Origin: Auanema rhodensis
Taxonomy: Eukaryota; Nematoda; Chromadorea; Rhabditida; Rhabditidae
Assembly (NCBI GenBank): GCA_964057225.1
Contig: OZ059897.1
Coordinates: 4,278,001-4,342,000, forward strand
Direction: 5' to 3'
Length of the DNA: 64,000 nt
Positions 36,152 to 50,542 of this stretch are shown piece after piece. Every line of letters begins with the position of its first letter. Within the stretch, counting starts at the first letter, position 1. The position numbers and the translations under genes are program-made. A model generated the notes under the pieces. That model had not been told where the DNA came from. It did not search any database and saw nothing but the letters and a program-made list of their open reading frames with translations.

Positions 36152-38959
36152 CTTATATCCTCGATTTTCACCCTGAAGAAATGATTTTTTCGTTGAAAAA
36201 CATTGTCCATCGTATTCGTCTTGAAAAAAAGAATCTAAAAACATCTACTTTTTGTGAAATTGTTCAGAAATTTTTCGGGAAAATTTTTGTCAAAATGTTT
36301 TTGGAAGCAATGTTGAGTGTACATGGGAACTCAACATACACTAATGCATTATTTTTCAAACGATCATAACTAATTTTTGTATGGAGCGTTTCTCAATGTA
36401 GTATAGTGCATTCGATGCGGATTTTTGAGCTGCGTTGATCTGTGTTATCAGATTTGCGCTAGCTTAAAAATGCACCGAGTAATCAACTGATATAGGTTCA
36501 CACTTATATCCTCGATTTTCACCCTGAAGAATTAATTTTTTCGTTGAATAACATTGTCCATCGTCTTTGCCTTGAGAAAAGAAATCTAAAAACTCTTACT
36601 TTTTGTGAAATTATTTAGAAATTTTTCGGGAAAATTTTTGTCACAATGTTTTTGGAAGCAATGTTGAGTGTACATGGGAACTCAGCATACACTAATGCAT
36701 TATTTTTCAAACGATCATAACTAATTTTTAAATAGAGCGTTTCTCAATGTAGTATAGTGCATTCGATGCGGATTTTTGAGCTGCGTTGATCTGTGTTATC
36801 AGATTTGAGTTAGCTTAAAAATGCACCGAGATATCAACTGATATATGTTCACACTTATATCCTCGATTTTCACCCTGAAGAAATGATTTTTTCGTTGAAA
36901 AACATTGTCCATCGTATTCGTCTTGAAAAAAAGAATCTAAAAACATCTACTTTTTGTGAAATTATTTAGAAATTTTTCGGGAAAATTTTTGTCACAATGT
37001 TTTTGGAAGCAATGTTGAGTGTACATGGGAACTCAGCATACACTAATGCATTATTTTTCAAACGATCATAACTAATTTTTAAATAGAGCGTTTCTCAATG
37101 TAGTATAGTGCATTCGATGCGGATTTTTGAGCTGCGTTGATCTGTGTTATCAGATTTGAGTTAGCTTAAAAATGCACCGAGATATCAACTGATATATGTT
37201 CACACTTAAATCCTCGATTTTCACCCTGAAGAAATGATTTTTTCGTTGAAAAACATTGTCCATCGTATTCGTCTTGAAAAAAAGAATCTAAAAACATCTA
37301 CTTTTTGTGAAATTATTCAGAAATTTTTCGGGAAAATTTTTGTCAAAATGTTTTTGGAAGCAATGTTGAGTGTACATGGGAACTCAACATACACTAATGC
37401 ATTATTTTTCAAACGATCATAACTAATTTTTGTATGGAGCGTTTCTCAATGTAGTATAGTGCATTCGATGCGGATTTTTAAGCTGCGTTGATCTGTGTTA
37501 TCAGATTTGCGCTAGCTTAAAAATGCACCGAGTAATCAACTGATATAGGTTCACACTTATATCCTCGATTTTCACCCTGAAGAATTAATTTTTTCGTTGA
37601 ATAACATTGTCCATCGTCTTTGCCTTGAAAAAAGAAATCTAAAAACTCCTACTTTTTGTGAAATTATTTAGAAATTTTTCGGGAAAATTTTTGTCACAAT
37701 GTTTTTGGAAGCAATGTTGAGTGTACATGGGAACTCAGCATACACTAATGCATTATTTTTCAAACGATCATAACTAAATTTTGTATAGAGCGTTTCTCAA
37801 TGTAGTATAGTGCATTCGATGCGGATTTTTAAGCTGCGTCGATCTGTGTTATCAGATTTGAGTTAGCTTAAAAATGCACCGAGATATCAACTGATATATG
37901 TTCACACTTATATCCTCGATTTTCACCCTGAAGAAATGATTTTTTCGTTGAAAAACATTGTCCATCGTATTCGTCTTGAAAAAAAGAATCTAAAAACATC
38001 TACTTTTTGTGAAATTATTCAGAAATTTTTCGGGAAAATTTTTGTCAAAATGTTTTTGGAAGCAATGTTGAGTGTACATGGGAACTCAACATACACTAAT
38101 GCATTATTTTTCAAACGATCATAACTAATTTTTGTATGGAGCGTTTCTCAATGTAGTATAGTGCATTCGATGCGGATTTTTAAGCTGCGTTGATCTGTGT
38201 TATCAGATTTGCGCTAGCTTAAAAATGCACCGAGTAATCAACTGATATAGGTTCACACTTATATCCTCGATTTTCACCCTGAAGAATTAATTTTTTCGTT
38301 GAATAACATTGTCCATCGTCTTTGCCTTGAAAAAAGAAATCTAAAAACTCCTACTTTTCGTGAAATTATTTAGAAATTTTTCGGGAAAATTTTTGTCACA
38401 ATGTTTTTGGAAGCAATGTTGAGTGTACATGGGAACTCAGCATACACTAATGCATTATTTTTCAAACGATCATAACTAATTTTTGTATAGAGCGTTTCTC
38501 AATGTAGTATAGTGCATTCGATGCGGATTTTTAAGCTGCGTCGATCTGTGTTATCAGATTTGAGTTAGCTTGAAAATGCACCGAGATATCAACTGATATA
38601 TGTTCACACTTATATCCTCGATTTTCACCCTGAAGAAATGATTTTTTCGTTGAAAAACATTGTCCATCGTATTCGTCTTGAAAAAAGGAATCTAAAAACA
38701 TCTACTTTTTGTGAAATTATTTAGAAATTTTTCGGGAAAATTTTTGTCACAATGTTTTTGGAAGCAATGTTGAGTGTACATGGGAACTCAGCATACACTA
38801 ATGCATTATTTTTCAAACGATCATAACTAATTTTTGTATAGAGCGTTTCTCAATGTAGTATAGTGCATTCGATGCGGATTTTTAAGCTGCGTCGATCTGT
38901 GTTATCAGATTTGAGTTAGCTTAAAAATGCACCGAGATATCAACTGATATATGTTCACA
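36152..38959 (+). repeat. Higher-order repeat unit, 8-monomer version (2808 bp), copy 2
   Basis: The monomer order is identical to 33344-36151 with all four marker variants at the matching places (GTTCAG in the monomer at 36152, CTTAAATCC in the one at 37205). Confidence 0.9.
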
Positions 38960-39661
38960 CTTATATCCTCGATTTTCACCCTGAAGAAATGATTTTTTCG
39001 TTGAAAAACATTGTCCATCGTATTCGTCTTGAAAAAAAGAATCTAAAAACATCTACTTTTTGTGAAATTGTTCAGAAATTTTTCGGGAAAATTTTTGTCA
39101 AAATGTTTTTGGAAGCAATGTTGAGTGTACATGGGAACTCAACATACACTAATGCATTATTTTTCAAACGATCATAACTAATTTTTGTATGGAGCGTTTC
39201 TCAATGTAGTATAGTGCATTCGATGCGGATTTTTGAGCTGCGTTGATCTGTGTTATCAGATTTGCGCTAGCTTAAAAATGCACCGAGTAATCAACTGATA
39301 TAGGTTCACACTTATATCCTCGATTTTCACCCTGAAGAATTAATTTTTTCGTTGAATAACATTGTCCATCGTCTTTGCCTTGAGAAAAGAAATCTAAAAA
39401 CTCCTACTTTTTGTGAAATTATTTAGAAATTTTTCGGGAAAATTTTTGTCACAATGTTTTTGGAAGCAATGTTGAGTGTACATGGGAACTCAGCATACAC
39501 TAATGCATTATTTTTCAAACGATCATAACTATATTTTAAATAGAGCGTTTCTCAATGTAGTATAGTGCATTCGATGCGGATTTTTGAGCTGCGTTGATCT
39601 GTGTTATCAGATTTGAGTTAGCTTAAAAATGCACCGAGATATCAACTGATATATGTTCACA
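38960..39661 (+). repeat. Truncated start of a third 8-monomer unit
   Basis: The first two monomers of the unit are present (GTTCAG, then B with 74G). The second has CTCCTAC and ACTATATTTTAAATAG in place of the usual readings. The expected third monomer (A1-TAG) is missing, and 39662 continues with A1-CAG. This marks the end of the ordered domain. Confidence 0.78.
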
Positions 39662-41416
39662 CTTATATCCTCGATTTTCACCCTGAAGAAATGATTTTTT
39701 CGTTGAAAAACATTGTCCATCGTATTCGTCTTGAAAAAAAGAATCTAAAAACATCTACTTTTTGTGAAATTATTCAGAAATTTTTCGGGAAAATTTTTGT
39801 CAAAATGTTTTTGGAAGCAATGTTGAGTGTACATGGGAACTCAACATACACTAATGCATTATTTTTCAAACGATCATAACTAATTTTTGTATGGAGCGTT
39901 TCTCAATGTAGTATAGTGCATTCGATGCGGATTTTTAAGCTGCGTTGATCTGTGTTATCAGATTTGCGCTAGCTTAAAAATGCACCGAGTAATCAACTGA
40001 TATAGGTTCACACTTATATCCTCGATTTTCACCCTGAAGAATTAATTTTTTCGTTGAATAACATTGTCCATCGTCTTTGCCTTGAAAAAAGAAATCTAAA
40101 AACTCCTACTTTTCGTGAAATTATTTAGAAATTTTTCGGGAAAATTTTTGTCACAATGTTTTTGGAAGCAATGTTGAGTGTACATGGGAACTCAGCATAC
40201 ACTAATGCATTATTTTTCAAACGATCATAACTAATTTTTGTATAGAGCGTTTCTCAATGTAGTATAGTTCATTCGATGCGGATTTTTAAGCTGCGTCGAT
40301 CTGTGTTATCAGATTTGAGTTAGCTTAAAAATGCACCGAGATATCAACTGATATATGTTCACACTTATATCCTCGATTTTCACCCTGAAGAATTGATTTT
40401 TTCGTTAACAAACATTGTCCATCGTATTCGTCTTGAAAAAAGGAATCTAAAAACATCTACTTTTTGTGAAATTATTTAGAAATTTTTCGGGAAAATTTTT
40501 GTCAAAATGTTTTTGGAAGCAATGTTGAGTGTACATGGGAACTCAACATACACTAATGCATTATTTTTCAAACGATCATAACTAATTTTTGTATAGAGCG
40601 TTTCTCAATGTAGTATAGTGCATTCGATGCGGATTTTTAAGCTGCGTCGATCTGTGTTATCAGATTTGCGCTAGCTTAAAAATGCACCGAGTAATCAACT
40701 GATATAGGTTCACACTTATATCCTCGATTTTAACCCTGAAGAGTTAATTTTTTCGTTGAATAACATTGTCCATCGTCTTTGCCTTGAAAAAAGAAATCTA
40801 AAAACTCCTACTTTTTGTGAAATTATTAAGAAATTTTTCGGGAAAATTTTTGTCACAATGTTTTTGGAAGCAATGTTGAGTGTACATGGGAACTCAGCAT
40901 ACACTAATGCATTATTTTTCGAACGATCATAACTAATTTTTGTATAGAGCGTTTCTCAATGTAGTATAGTGCATTCGATGCGGATTTTTAAGCTGCGTCG
41001 ATCTGTGTTATCAGATTTGCGCTAGCTTAAAAATGCACCGAGTAATCAACTGATATAGGTTCACACTTATATCCTCGATTTTCACCCTGAAGAATTAATT
41101 TTTTCGTTGAATAACATTGTCCATCGTCTTTGCCTTGAAAAAAGAAATCTAAAAACTCCTACTTTTTGTGAAATTATTTAGAAATTTTTCGGGAAAATTT
41201 TTGTCACAATGTTTTTGGAAGCAATGTTGAGTGTACATGGGAACTCAGCATACACTAATGCATTATTTTTCAAACGACCATAACTAATTTTTGTATAGAG
41301 CGTTTCTCAATGTAGTATAGTGCATTCGATGCGGATTTTTAAGCTGCGTCGATCTGTGTTATCAGATTTGCGCTAGCTTAAAAATGCACCGAGTAATCAA
41401 CTGATATAGGTTCACA
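39662..41416 (+). repeat. Transition monomers into the B-dominated domain
   Basis: There are five monomers: A1-CAG, B1-TTTTCG with the AGTTCATTCG reading, A-prime (40364, with GTTAAC and ATTGAT so no ATG), B with A18 and A114 (40715), and B with CGACCATAAC. From here B monomers with GTCG followed by tail g become common, a combination rare upstream. Confidence 0.7.
40716..40904 (-). other. Minus-strand 62-codon ORF in B monomers with A114, not called as a gene
   Basis: Reading the complement of a B monomer in which position 114 is A gives an open frame of 62-63 codons. Six copies exist (40716, 44928, 49506, 53367, 62127, 63180), and no known domain is visible. The frame covers the same bases as the plus-strand frame of other monomers and depends on single haplotype bases, so it is a composition artefact of the satellite. 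It is recorded because gene finders may call it. Confidence 0.85.
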
Positions 41417-42820
41417 CTTATATCCTCGATTTTCACCCTGAAGAATTAATTTTTTCGTTGAATAACATTGTCCATCGTCTTTGCCTTGAAAAAAGAAATC
41501 TAAAAACTCCTACTTTTTGTGAAATTATTTAGAAATTTTTCGGGAAAATTTTTGTCACAATGTTTTTGGAAGCAATGTTGAGTGTACATGGGAACTCAGC
41601 ATACACTAATGCATTATTTTTCAAACGATCATAACTAATTTTTGTATAGAGCGTTTCTCAATGTAGTATAGTGCATTCGATGCGGATTTTTAAGCTGCGT
41701 CGATCTGTGTTATCAGATTTGAGTTAGCTTAAAAATGCACCGAGATATCAACTGATATATGTTCACACTTATATCCTCGATTTTCACCCTGAAGAAATGA
41801 TTTTTTCGTTGAAAAACATTGTCCATCGTATTCGTCTTGAAAAAAAGAATCTAAAAACATCTACTTTTTGTGAAATTATTCAGAAATTTTTCGGGAAAAT
41901 TTTTGTCAAAATGTTTTTGGAAGCAATGTTGAGTGTACATGGGAACTCAACATACACTAATGCATTATTTTTCAAACGATCATAACTAATTTTTGTATGG
42001 AGCGTTTCTCAATGTAGTATAGTGCATTCGATGCGGATTTTTAAGCTGCGTTGATCTGTGTTATCAGATTTGCGCTAGCTTAAAAATGCACCGAGTAATC
42101 AACTGATATAGGTTCACACTTATATCCTCGATTTTCACCCTGAAGAATTAATTTTTTCGTTGAATAACATTGTCCATCGTCTTTGCCTTGAAAAAAGAAA
42201 TCTAAAAACTCCTACTTTTTGTGAAATTATTTAGAAATTTTTCGGGAAAATTTTTGTCACAATGTTTTTGGAAGCAATGTTGAGTGTACATGGGAACTCA
42301 GCATACACTAATGCATTATTTTTCAAACGATCATAACTAATTTTTGTATAGAGCGTTTCTCAATGTAGTATAGTGCATTCGATGCGGATTTTTAAGCTGC
42401 GTCGATCTGTGTTATCAGATTTGAGTTAGCTTAAAAATGCACCGAGATATCAACTGATATATGTTCACACTTATATCCTCGATTTTCACCCTGAAGAAAT
42501 GATTTTTTCGTTGAAAAACATTGTCCATCGTATTCGTCTTGAAAAAAAGAATCTAAAAACATCTACTTTTTGTGAAATTATTCAGAAATTTTTCGGGAAA
42601 ATTTTTGTCAAAATGTTTTTGGAAGCAATGTTGAGTGTACATGGGAACTCAACATACACTAATGCATTATTTTTCAAACGATCATAACTAATTTTTGTAT
42701 GGAGCGTTTCTCAATGTAGTATAGTGCATTCGATGCGGATTTTTAAGCTGCGTTGATCTGTGTTATCAGATTTGCGCTAGCTTAAAAATGCACCGAGTAA
42801 TCAACTGATATAGGTTCACA
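41417..42820 (+). repeat. Dimeric higher-order repeat (702 bp x 2)
   Basis: B with tail a followed by A1-CAG with tail g occurs twice in tandem (41417-42118 and 42119-42820). The next monomer (42821) is again B but with TTTTCG and AGTTCATTCG, so the dimer ends there. Confidence 0.75.
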
Positions 42821-45277
42821 CTTATATCCTCGATTTTCACCCTGAAGAATTAATTTTTTCGTTGAATAACATTGTCCATCGTCTTTGCCTTGAAAAAAGA
42901 AATCTAAAAACTCCTACTTTTCGTGAAATTATTTAGAAATTTTTCGGGAAAATTTTTGTCACAATGTTTTTGGAAGCAATGTTGAGTGTACATGGGAACT
43001 CAGCATACACTAATGCATTATTTTTCAAACGATCATAACTAATTTTTGTATAGAGCGTTTCTCAATGTAGTATAGTTCATTCGATGCGGATTTTTAAGCT
43101 GCGTCGATCTGTGTTATCAGATTTGAGTTAGCTTAAAAATGCACCGAGATATCAACTGATATATGTTCACACTTATATCCTCGATTTTCACCCTGAAGAA
43201 ATGATTTTTTCGTTAACAAACATTGTCCATCGTATTCGTCTTGAAAAAAGGAATCTAAAAACTCCTACTTTTTGTGAAATTATTTAGAAATTTTTCGGGA
43301 AAATTTTTGTCACAATGTTTTTGGAAGCAATGTTGAGTGTACATGGGAACTCAGCATACACTAATGCATTATTTTTCAAACGACCATAACTAATTTTTGT
43401 ATAGAGCGTTTCTCAATGTAGTATAGTGCATTCGATGCGGATTTTTAAGCTGCGTCGATCTGTGTTATCAGATTTGCGCTAGCTTAAAAATGCACCGAGT
43501 AATCAACTGATATAGGTTCACACTTATATCCTCGATTTTCACCCTGAAGAATTAATTTTTTCGTTGAATAACATTGTCCATCGTCTTTGCCTTGAAAAAA
43601 GAAATCTAAAAACTCCTACTTTTTGTGAAATTATTTAGAAATTTTTCGGGAAAATTTTTGTCACAATGTTTTTGGAAGCAATGTTGAGTGTACATGGGAA
43701 CTCAGCATACACTAATGCATTATTTTTCAAACGATCATAACTAATTTTTGTATAGAGCGTTTCTCAATGTAGTATAGTGCATTCGATGCGGATTTTTAAG
43801 CTGCGTCGATATGTGTTATCAGATTTGAGTTAGCTTGAAAATGCACCGAGATATCAACTGATATATGTTCACACTTATATCCTCGATTTTCACCCTGAAG
43901 AATTAATTTTTTCGTTGAATAACATTGTCCATCGTCTTTGCCTTGAAAAAAGAAATCTAAAAACTCCTACTTTTTGTGAAATTATTTAGAAATTTTTCGG
44001 GAAAATTTTTGTCAAAATGTTTTTGGAAGCAATGTTGAGTGTACATGGGAACTCAGCATACACTAATGCATTATTTTTCAAACGATCATAACTAATTTTT
44101 GTATAGAGCGTTTCTCAATGTAGTATAGTTCATTCGATGCGGATTTTTAAGCTGCGTCGATCTGTGTTATCAGATTTGAGTTAGCTTAAAAATGCACCGA
44201 GATATCAACTGATATATGTTCACACTTATATCCTCGATTTTCACCCTGAAGAAATGATTTTTTCGTTAACAAACATTGTCCATCGTATTCGTCTTGAAAA
44301 AAGGAATCTAAAAACATCTACTTTTTGTGAAATTATTTAGAAATTTTTCGGGAAAATTTTTGTCAAAATGTTTTTGGAAGCAATGTTGAGTGTACATGGG
44401 AACTCAGCATACACTAATGCATTATTTTTCAAACGATCATAACTAATTTTTGTATAGAGCGTTTCTCAATGTAGTATAGTGCATTCGATGCGGATTTTTA
44501 AGCTGCGTCGATCTGTGTTATCAGATTTGCGCTAGCTTAAAAATGCACCGAGTAATCAACTGATATAGGTTCACACTTATATCCTCGATTTTCACCCTGA
44601 AGAATTAATTTTTTCGTTGAATAACATTGTCCATCGTCTTTGCCTTGAAAAAAGAAATCTAAAAACTCCTACTTTTTGTGAAATTATTAAGAAATTTTTC
44701 GGGAAAATTTTTGTCACAATGTTTTTGGAAGCAATGTTGAGTGTACATGGGAACTCAGCATACACTAATGCATTATTTTTCGAACGATCGTAACTAATTT
44801 TTGTATAGAGCGTTTCTCAATGTAGTATAGTGCATTCGATGCGGATTTTTAAGCTGCGTCGATCTGTGTTATCAGATTTGCGCTAGCTTAAAAATGCACC
44901 GAGTATTCAACTGATATAGGTTCACACTTATATCCTCGATTTTAACCCTGAAGAATTAATTTTTTCGTTGAATAACATTGTCCATCGTCTTTGCCTTGAA
45001 AAAAGAAATCTAAAAACTCCTACTTTTTGTGAAATTATTAAGAAATTTTTCGGGAAAATTTTTGTCACAATGTTTTTGGAAGCAATGTTGAGTGTACATG
45101 GGAACTCAGCATACACTAATGCATTATTTTTCGAACGATCATAACTAATTTTTGTATAGAGCGTTTCTCAATGTAGTATAGTGCATTCGATGCGGATTTT
45201 TAAGCTGCGTCGATATGTGTTATCAGATTTGAGTTAGCTTGAAAATGCACCGAGATATCAACTGATATATGTTCACA
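42821..45277 (+). repeat. Mixed B and A-prime monomers without a clean period
   Basis: Seven monomers start at 42821, 43172 (A-prime), 43523, 43874, 44225 (A-prime), 44576 and 44927. Local motifs recur: a monomer with GTCGATATGTG precedes one with AGTTCATTCG (43523 to 43874; 44927 to 45278), and AGTTCATTCG often precedes A-prime. The order is not periodic. Private changes include CGATCGTAAC near 44783. Confidence 0.68.
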
Positions 45278-47032
45278 CTTATATCCTCGATTTTCACCCT
45301 GAAGAATTAATTTTTTCGTTGAATAACATTGTCCATCGTCTTTGCCTTGAAAAAAGAAATCTAAAAACTCCTACTTTTTGTGAAATTATTTAGAAATTTT
45401 TCGGGAAAATTTTTGTCAAAATGTTTTTGGAAGCAATGTTGAGTGTACATGGGAACTCAGCATACACTAATGCATTATTTTTCAAACGATCATAACTAAT
45501 TTTTGTATAGAGCGTTTCTCAATGTAGTATAGTTCATTCGATGCGGATTTTTAAGCTGCGTCGATCTGTGTTATCAGATTTGCGCTAGCTTAAAAATGCA
45601 CCGAGTAATCAACTGATATAGGTTCACACTTATATCCTCGATTTTCACCCTGAAGAATTAATTTTTTCGTTGAATAACATTGTCCATCGTCTTTGCCTTG
45701 AAAAAAGAAATCTAAAAACTCCTACTTTTTGTGAAATTATTAAGAAATTTTTCGGGAAAATTTTTGTCACAATGTTTTTGGAAGCAATGTTGAGTGTACA
45801 TGGGAACTCAGCATACACTAATGCATTATTTTTCGAACGATCATAACTAATTTTTGTATAGAGCGTTTCTCAATGTAGTATAGTGCATTCGATGCGGATT
45901 TTTAAGCTGCGTCGATCTGTGTTATCAGATTTGCTCTAGCTTAAAAATGCACCGAGTAATCAACTGATATAGGTTCACACTTATATCCTCGATTTTCACC
46001 CTGAAGAATTAATTTTTTCGTTGAATAACATTGTCCATCGTCTTTGCCTTGAAAAAAGAAATCTAAAAACTCCTACTTTTTGTGAAATTATTTAGAAATT
46101 TTTCGGGAAAATTTTTGTCACAATGTTTTTGGAAGCAATGTTGAGTGTACATGGGAACTCAACATACACTAATGCATTATTTTTCAAACGATCATAACTA
46201 ATTTTTGTATAGAGCGTTTCTCAATGTAGTATAGTGCATTCGATGCGGATTTTTAAGCTGCGTCGATCTGTGTTATCAGATTTGAGTTAGCTTGAAAATG
46301 CACCGAGATATCAACTGATATATGTTCACACTTATATCCTCGATTTTCACCCTGAAGAATTAATTTTTTCGTTGAATAACATTGTCCTTCGTCTTTGCCT
46401 TGAAAAAAGAAATCTAAAAACTCCTACTTTTTGTGAAATTATTTAGAAATTTTTCGGGAAAATTTTTGTCACAATGTTTTTGGAAGCAATGTTGAGTGTA
46501 CATGGGAACTCAACATACACTAATGCATTATTTTTCAAACGATCATAACTAATTTTTGTATGGAGCGTTTCTCAATGTAGTATAGTGCATTCGATGCGGA
46601 TTTTTAAGCTGCGTTGATCTGTGTTATCAGATTTGCGCTAGCTTAAAAATGCACCGAGTAATCAACTGATATAGGTTCACACTTATATCCTCGATTTTCA
46701 CCCTGAAGAATTAATTTTTTCGTTGAATAACATTGTCCATCGTCTTTGCCTTGAAAAAAGAAATCTAAAAACTCCTACTTTTTGTGAAATTATTTAGAAA
46801 TTTTTCGGGAAAATTTTTGTCACAATGTTTTTGGAAGCAATGTTGAGTGTACATGGGAACTCAACATACACTAATGCATTATTTTTCAAACGATCATAAC
46901 TAATTTTTGTATGGAGCGTTTCTCAATGTAGTATAGTGCATTCGATGCGGATTTTTAAGCTGCGTTGATCTGTGTTATCAGATTTGCGCTAGCTTAAAAA
47001 TGCACCGAGTAATCAACTGATATAGGTTCACA
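45278..47032 (+). repeat. 5-monomer all-B higher-order repeat (1755 bp), first copy
   Basis: All five monomers are B. Markers in order are AGTTCATTCG with tail g; A114 with CGAACG and GCTCTAGC; tail a with G315; TGTCCTTCG; and GTATGG with tail g. The same order follows at 47033-48787. The first monomers differ at 142 and 183. Confidence 0.8.
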
Positions 47033-48787
47033 CTTATATCCTCGATTTTCACCCTGAAGAATTAATTTTTTCGTTGAATAACATTGTCCATCGTCTTTGC
47101 CTTGAAAAAAGAAATCTAAAAACTCCTACTTTTTGTGAAATTATTTAGAAATTTTTCGGGAAAATTTTTGTCACAATGTTTTTGGAAGCAATGTTGAGTG
47201 TACATGGGAACTCAACATACACTAATGCATTATTTTTCAAACGATCATAACTAATTTTTGTATAGAGCGTTTCTCAATGTAGTATAGTTCATTCGATGCG
47301 GATTTTTAAGCTGCGTCGATCTGTGTTATCAGATTTGCGCTAGCTTAAAAATGCACCGAGTAATCAACTGATATAGGTTCACACTTATATCCTCGATTTT
47401 CACCCTGAAGAATTAATTTTTTCGTTGAATAACATTGTCCATCGTCTTTGCCTTGAAAAAAGAAATCTAAAAACTCCTACTTTTTGTGAAATTATTAAGA
47501 AATTTTTCGGGAAAATTTTTGTCACAATGTTTTTGGAAGCAATGTTGAGTGTACATGGGAACTCAGCATACACTAATGCATTATTTTTCGAACGATCACA
47601 ACTAATTTTTGTATAGAGCGTTTCTCAATGTAGTATAGTGCATTCGATGCGGATTTTTAAGCTGCGTCGATCTGTGTTATCAGATTTGCTCTAGCTTAAA
47701 AATGCACCGAGTAATCAACTGATATAGGTTCACACTTATATCCTCGATTTTCACCCTGAAGAATTAATTTTTTCGTTGAATAACATTGTCCATCGTCTTT
47801 GCCTTGAAAAAAGAAATCTAAAAACTCCTACTTTTTGTGAAATTATTTAGAAATTTTTCGGGAAAATTTTTGTCACAATGTTTTTGGAAGCAATGTTGAG
47901 TGTACATGGGAACTCAACATACACTAATGCATTATTTTTCAAACGATCATAACTAATTTTTGTATAGAGCGTTTCTCAATGTAGTATAGTGCATTCGATG
48001 CGGATTTTTAAGCTGCGTCGATCTGTGTTATCAGATTTGAGTTAGCTTGAAAATGCACCGAGATATCAACTGATATATGTTCACACTTATATCCTCGATT
48101 TTCACCCTGAAGAATTAATTTTTTCGTTGAATAACATTGTCCTTCGTCTTTGCCTTGAAAAAAGAAATCTAAAAACTCCTACTTTTTGTGAAATTATTTA
48201 GAAATTTTTCGGGAAAATTTTTGTCACAATGTTTTTGGAAGCAATGTTGAGTGTACATGGGAACTCAACATACACTAATGCATTATTTTTCAAACGATCA
48301 TAACTAATTTTTGTATGGAGCGTTTCTCAATGTAGTATAGTGCATTCGATGCGGATTTTTAAGCTGCGTTGATCTGTGTTATCAGATTTGCGCTAGCTTA
48401 AAAATGCACCGAGTAATCAACTGATATAGGTTCACACTTATATCCTCGATTTTCACCCTGAAGAATTAATTTTTTCGTTGAATAACATTGTCCATCGTCT
48501 TTGCCTTGAAAAAAGAAATCTAAAAACTCCTACTTTTTGTGAAATTATTTAGAAATTTTTCGGGAAAATTTTTGTCACAATGTTTTTGGAAGCAATGTTG
48601 AGTGTACATGGGAACTCAACATACACTAATGCATTATTTTTCAAACGATCATAACTAATTTTTGTATGGAGCGTTTCTCAATGTAGTATAGTGCATTCGA
48701 TGCGGATTTTTAAGCTGCGTTGATCTGTGTTATCAGATTTGCGCTAGCTTAAAAATGCACCGAGTAATCAACTGATATAGGTTCACA
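47033..48787 (+). repeat. 5-monomer all-B higher-order repeat (1755 bp), second copy
   Basis: It carries the same five markers as 45278-47032, including GCTCTAGC (near 47688) and TGTCCTTCG in the fourth monomer. The second monomer has a private CGATCACAAC, which removes the usual stop and gives the 63-codon frame at 47425. Confidence 0.8.
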
Positions 48788-50542
48788 CTTATATCCTCGA
48801 TTTTCACCCTGAAGAATTAATTTTTTCGTTGAATAACATTGTCCATCGTCTTTGCCTTGAAAAAAGAAATCTAAAAACTCCTACTTTTTGTGAAATTATT
48901 TAGAAATTTTTCGGGAAAATTTTTGTCACAATGTTTTTGGAAGCAATGTTGAGTGTACATGGGAACTCAGCATACACTAATGCATTATTTTTCAAACGAT
49001 CATAACTAATTTTTGTATGGAGCGTTTCTCAATGTAGTATAGTGCATTCGATGCGGATTTTTAAGCTGCGTTGATCTGTGTTATCAGATTTGCGCTAGCT
49101 TAAAAATGCACCGAGTAATCAACTGATATAGGTTCACACTTATATCCTCGATTTTCACCCTGAAGAATTAATTTTTTCGTTGAATAACGTTGTCCATCGT
49201 CTTTGCCTTGAAAAAAGAAATCTAAAAACTCCTACTTTTTGTGAAATTATTAAGAAATTTTTCGGGAAAATTTTTGTCACAATGTTTTTGGAAGCAATAT
49301 TGAGTGTACATGGGAACTCAGCATACACTAATGCATTATTTTTCGAACGATCATAACTAATTTTTGTATAGAGCGTTTCTCAATGTAGTATAGTGCATTC
49401 GATGCGGATTTTTAAGCTGCGTCGATATGTGTTATCAGATTTGAGTTAGCTTGAAAATGCACCGAGATATCAACTGATATATGTTCACACTTATATCCTC
49501 GATTTTCACCCTGAAGAATTAATTTTTTCGTTGAATAACATTGTCCATCGTCTTTGCATTGAAAAAAGAAATCTAAAAACTCCTACTTTTTGTGAAATTA
49601 TTAAGAAATTTTTCGGGAAAATTTTTGTCACAATGTTTTTGGAAGCAATGTTGAGTGTACATGGGAACTCAGCATACACTAATGCATTATTTTTCAAACG
49701 ATCATAACTAATTTTTGTATAAAGCGTTTCTCAATGTAGTATAGTTCATTCGATGCGGATTTTTAAGCTGCGTCGATCTGTGTTATCAGATTTGAGTTAG
49801 CTTAAAAATGCACCGAGATATCAACTGATATATGTTCACACTTATATCCTCGATTTTCACCCTGAAGAAATGATTTTTTCGTTAACAAACATTGTCCATC
49901 GTATTCGTCTTGAAAAAAGGAATCTAAAAACATCTACTTTTTGTGAAATTATCTAGAAATTTTTCGGGAAAATTTTTGTCAAAATGTTTTTGGAAGCAAT
50001 GTTGAGTGTACATGGGAACTCAACATACACTAATGCATTATTTTTCAAACGATCATAACTAATTTTTGTATGGAGCGTTTCTCAATGTAGTATAGTGCAT
50101 TCGATGCGGATTTTTAAGCTGCGTCGATCTGTGTTATCAGATTTGCGCTAGCTTAAAAATGCACCGAGTAATCAACTGATATAGGTTCACACTTATATCC
50201 TCGATTTTCACCCTGAAGAATTAATTTTTTCGTTGAATAACATTGTCCATCGTCTTTGCCTTGAAAAAAGAAATCTAAAAACTCCTACTTTTTGTGAAAT
50301 TATTAAGAAATTTTTCGGGAAAATTTTTGTCACAATGTTTTTGGAAGCAATGTTGAGTGTACATGGGAACTCAGCATACACTAATGCATTATTTTTCGAA
50401 CGATCATAACTAATTTTTGTATAGAGCGTTTCTCAATGTAGTATAGTGCATTCGATGCGGATTTTTAAGCTGCGTCGATCTGTGTTATCAGATTTGCGCT
50501 AGCTTAAAAATGCACCGAGTAATCAACTGATATAGGTTCACA
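48788..50542 (+). repeat. Five mixed B and A-prime monomers
   Basis: Monomers at 48788 (B, GTATGG, tail g), 49139 (B with AACGTTG, A114 and GCAATATTG), 49490 (B with TTTGCATTG, A114, GTATAAAG and AGTTCATTCG), 49841 (A-prime with ATCTAG) and 50192 (B with A114 and CGAACG). No clean period is seen. Confidence 0.68.

Noticed and set aside
39530-39540. ACTATATTTTAAATAG as an insertion or regulatory change
   Set aside because: It is a small substitution variant of the ACTAATTTTTAAATAG reading in a single monomer. Length is unchanged.
40716-40904. Minus-strand small protein genes (also 44928, 49506, 53367, 62127, 63180)
   Set aside because: They are the complement of the same satellite bases and open only when position 114 is A. 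There is no independent support.
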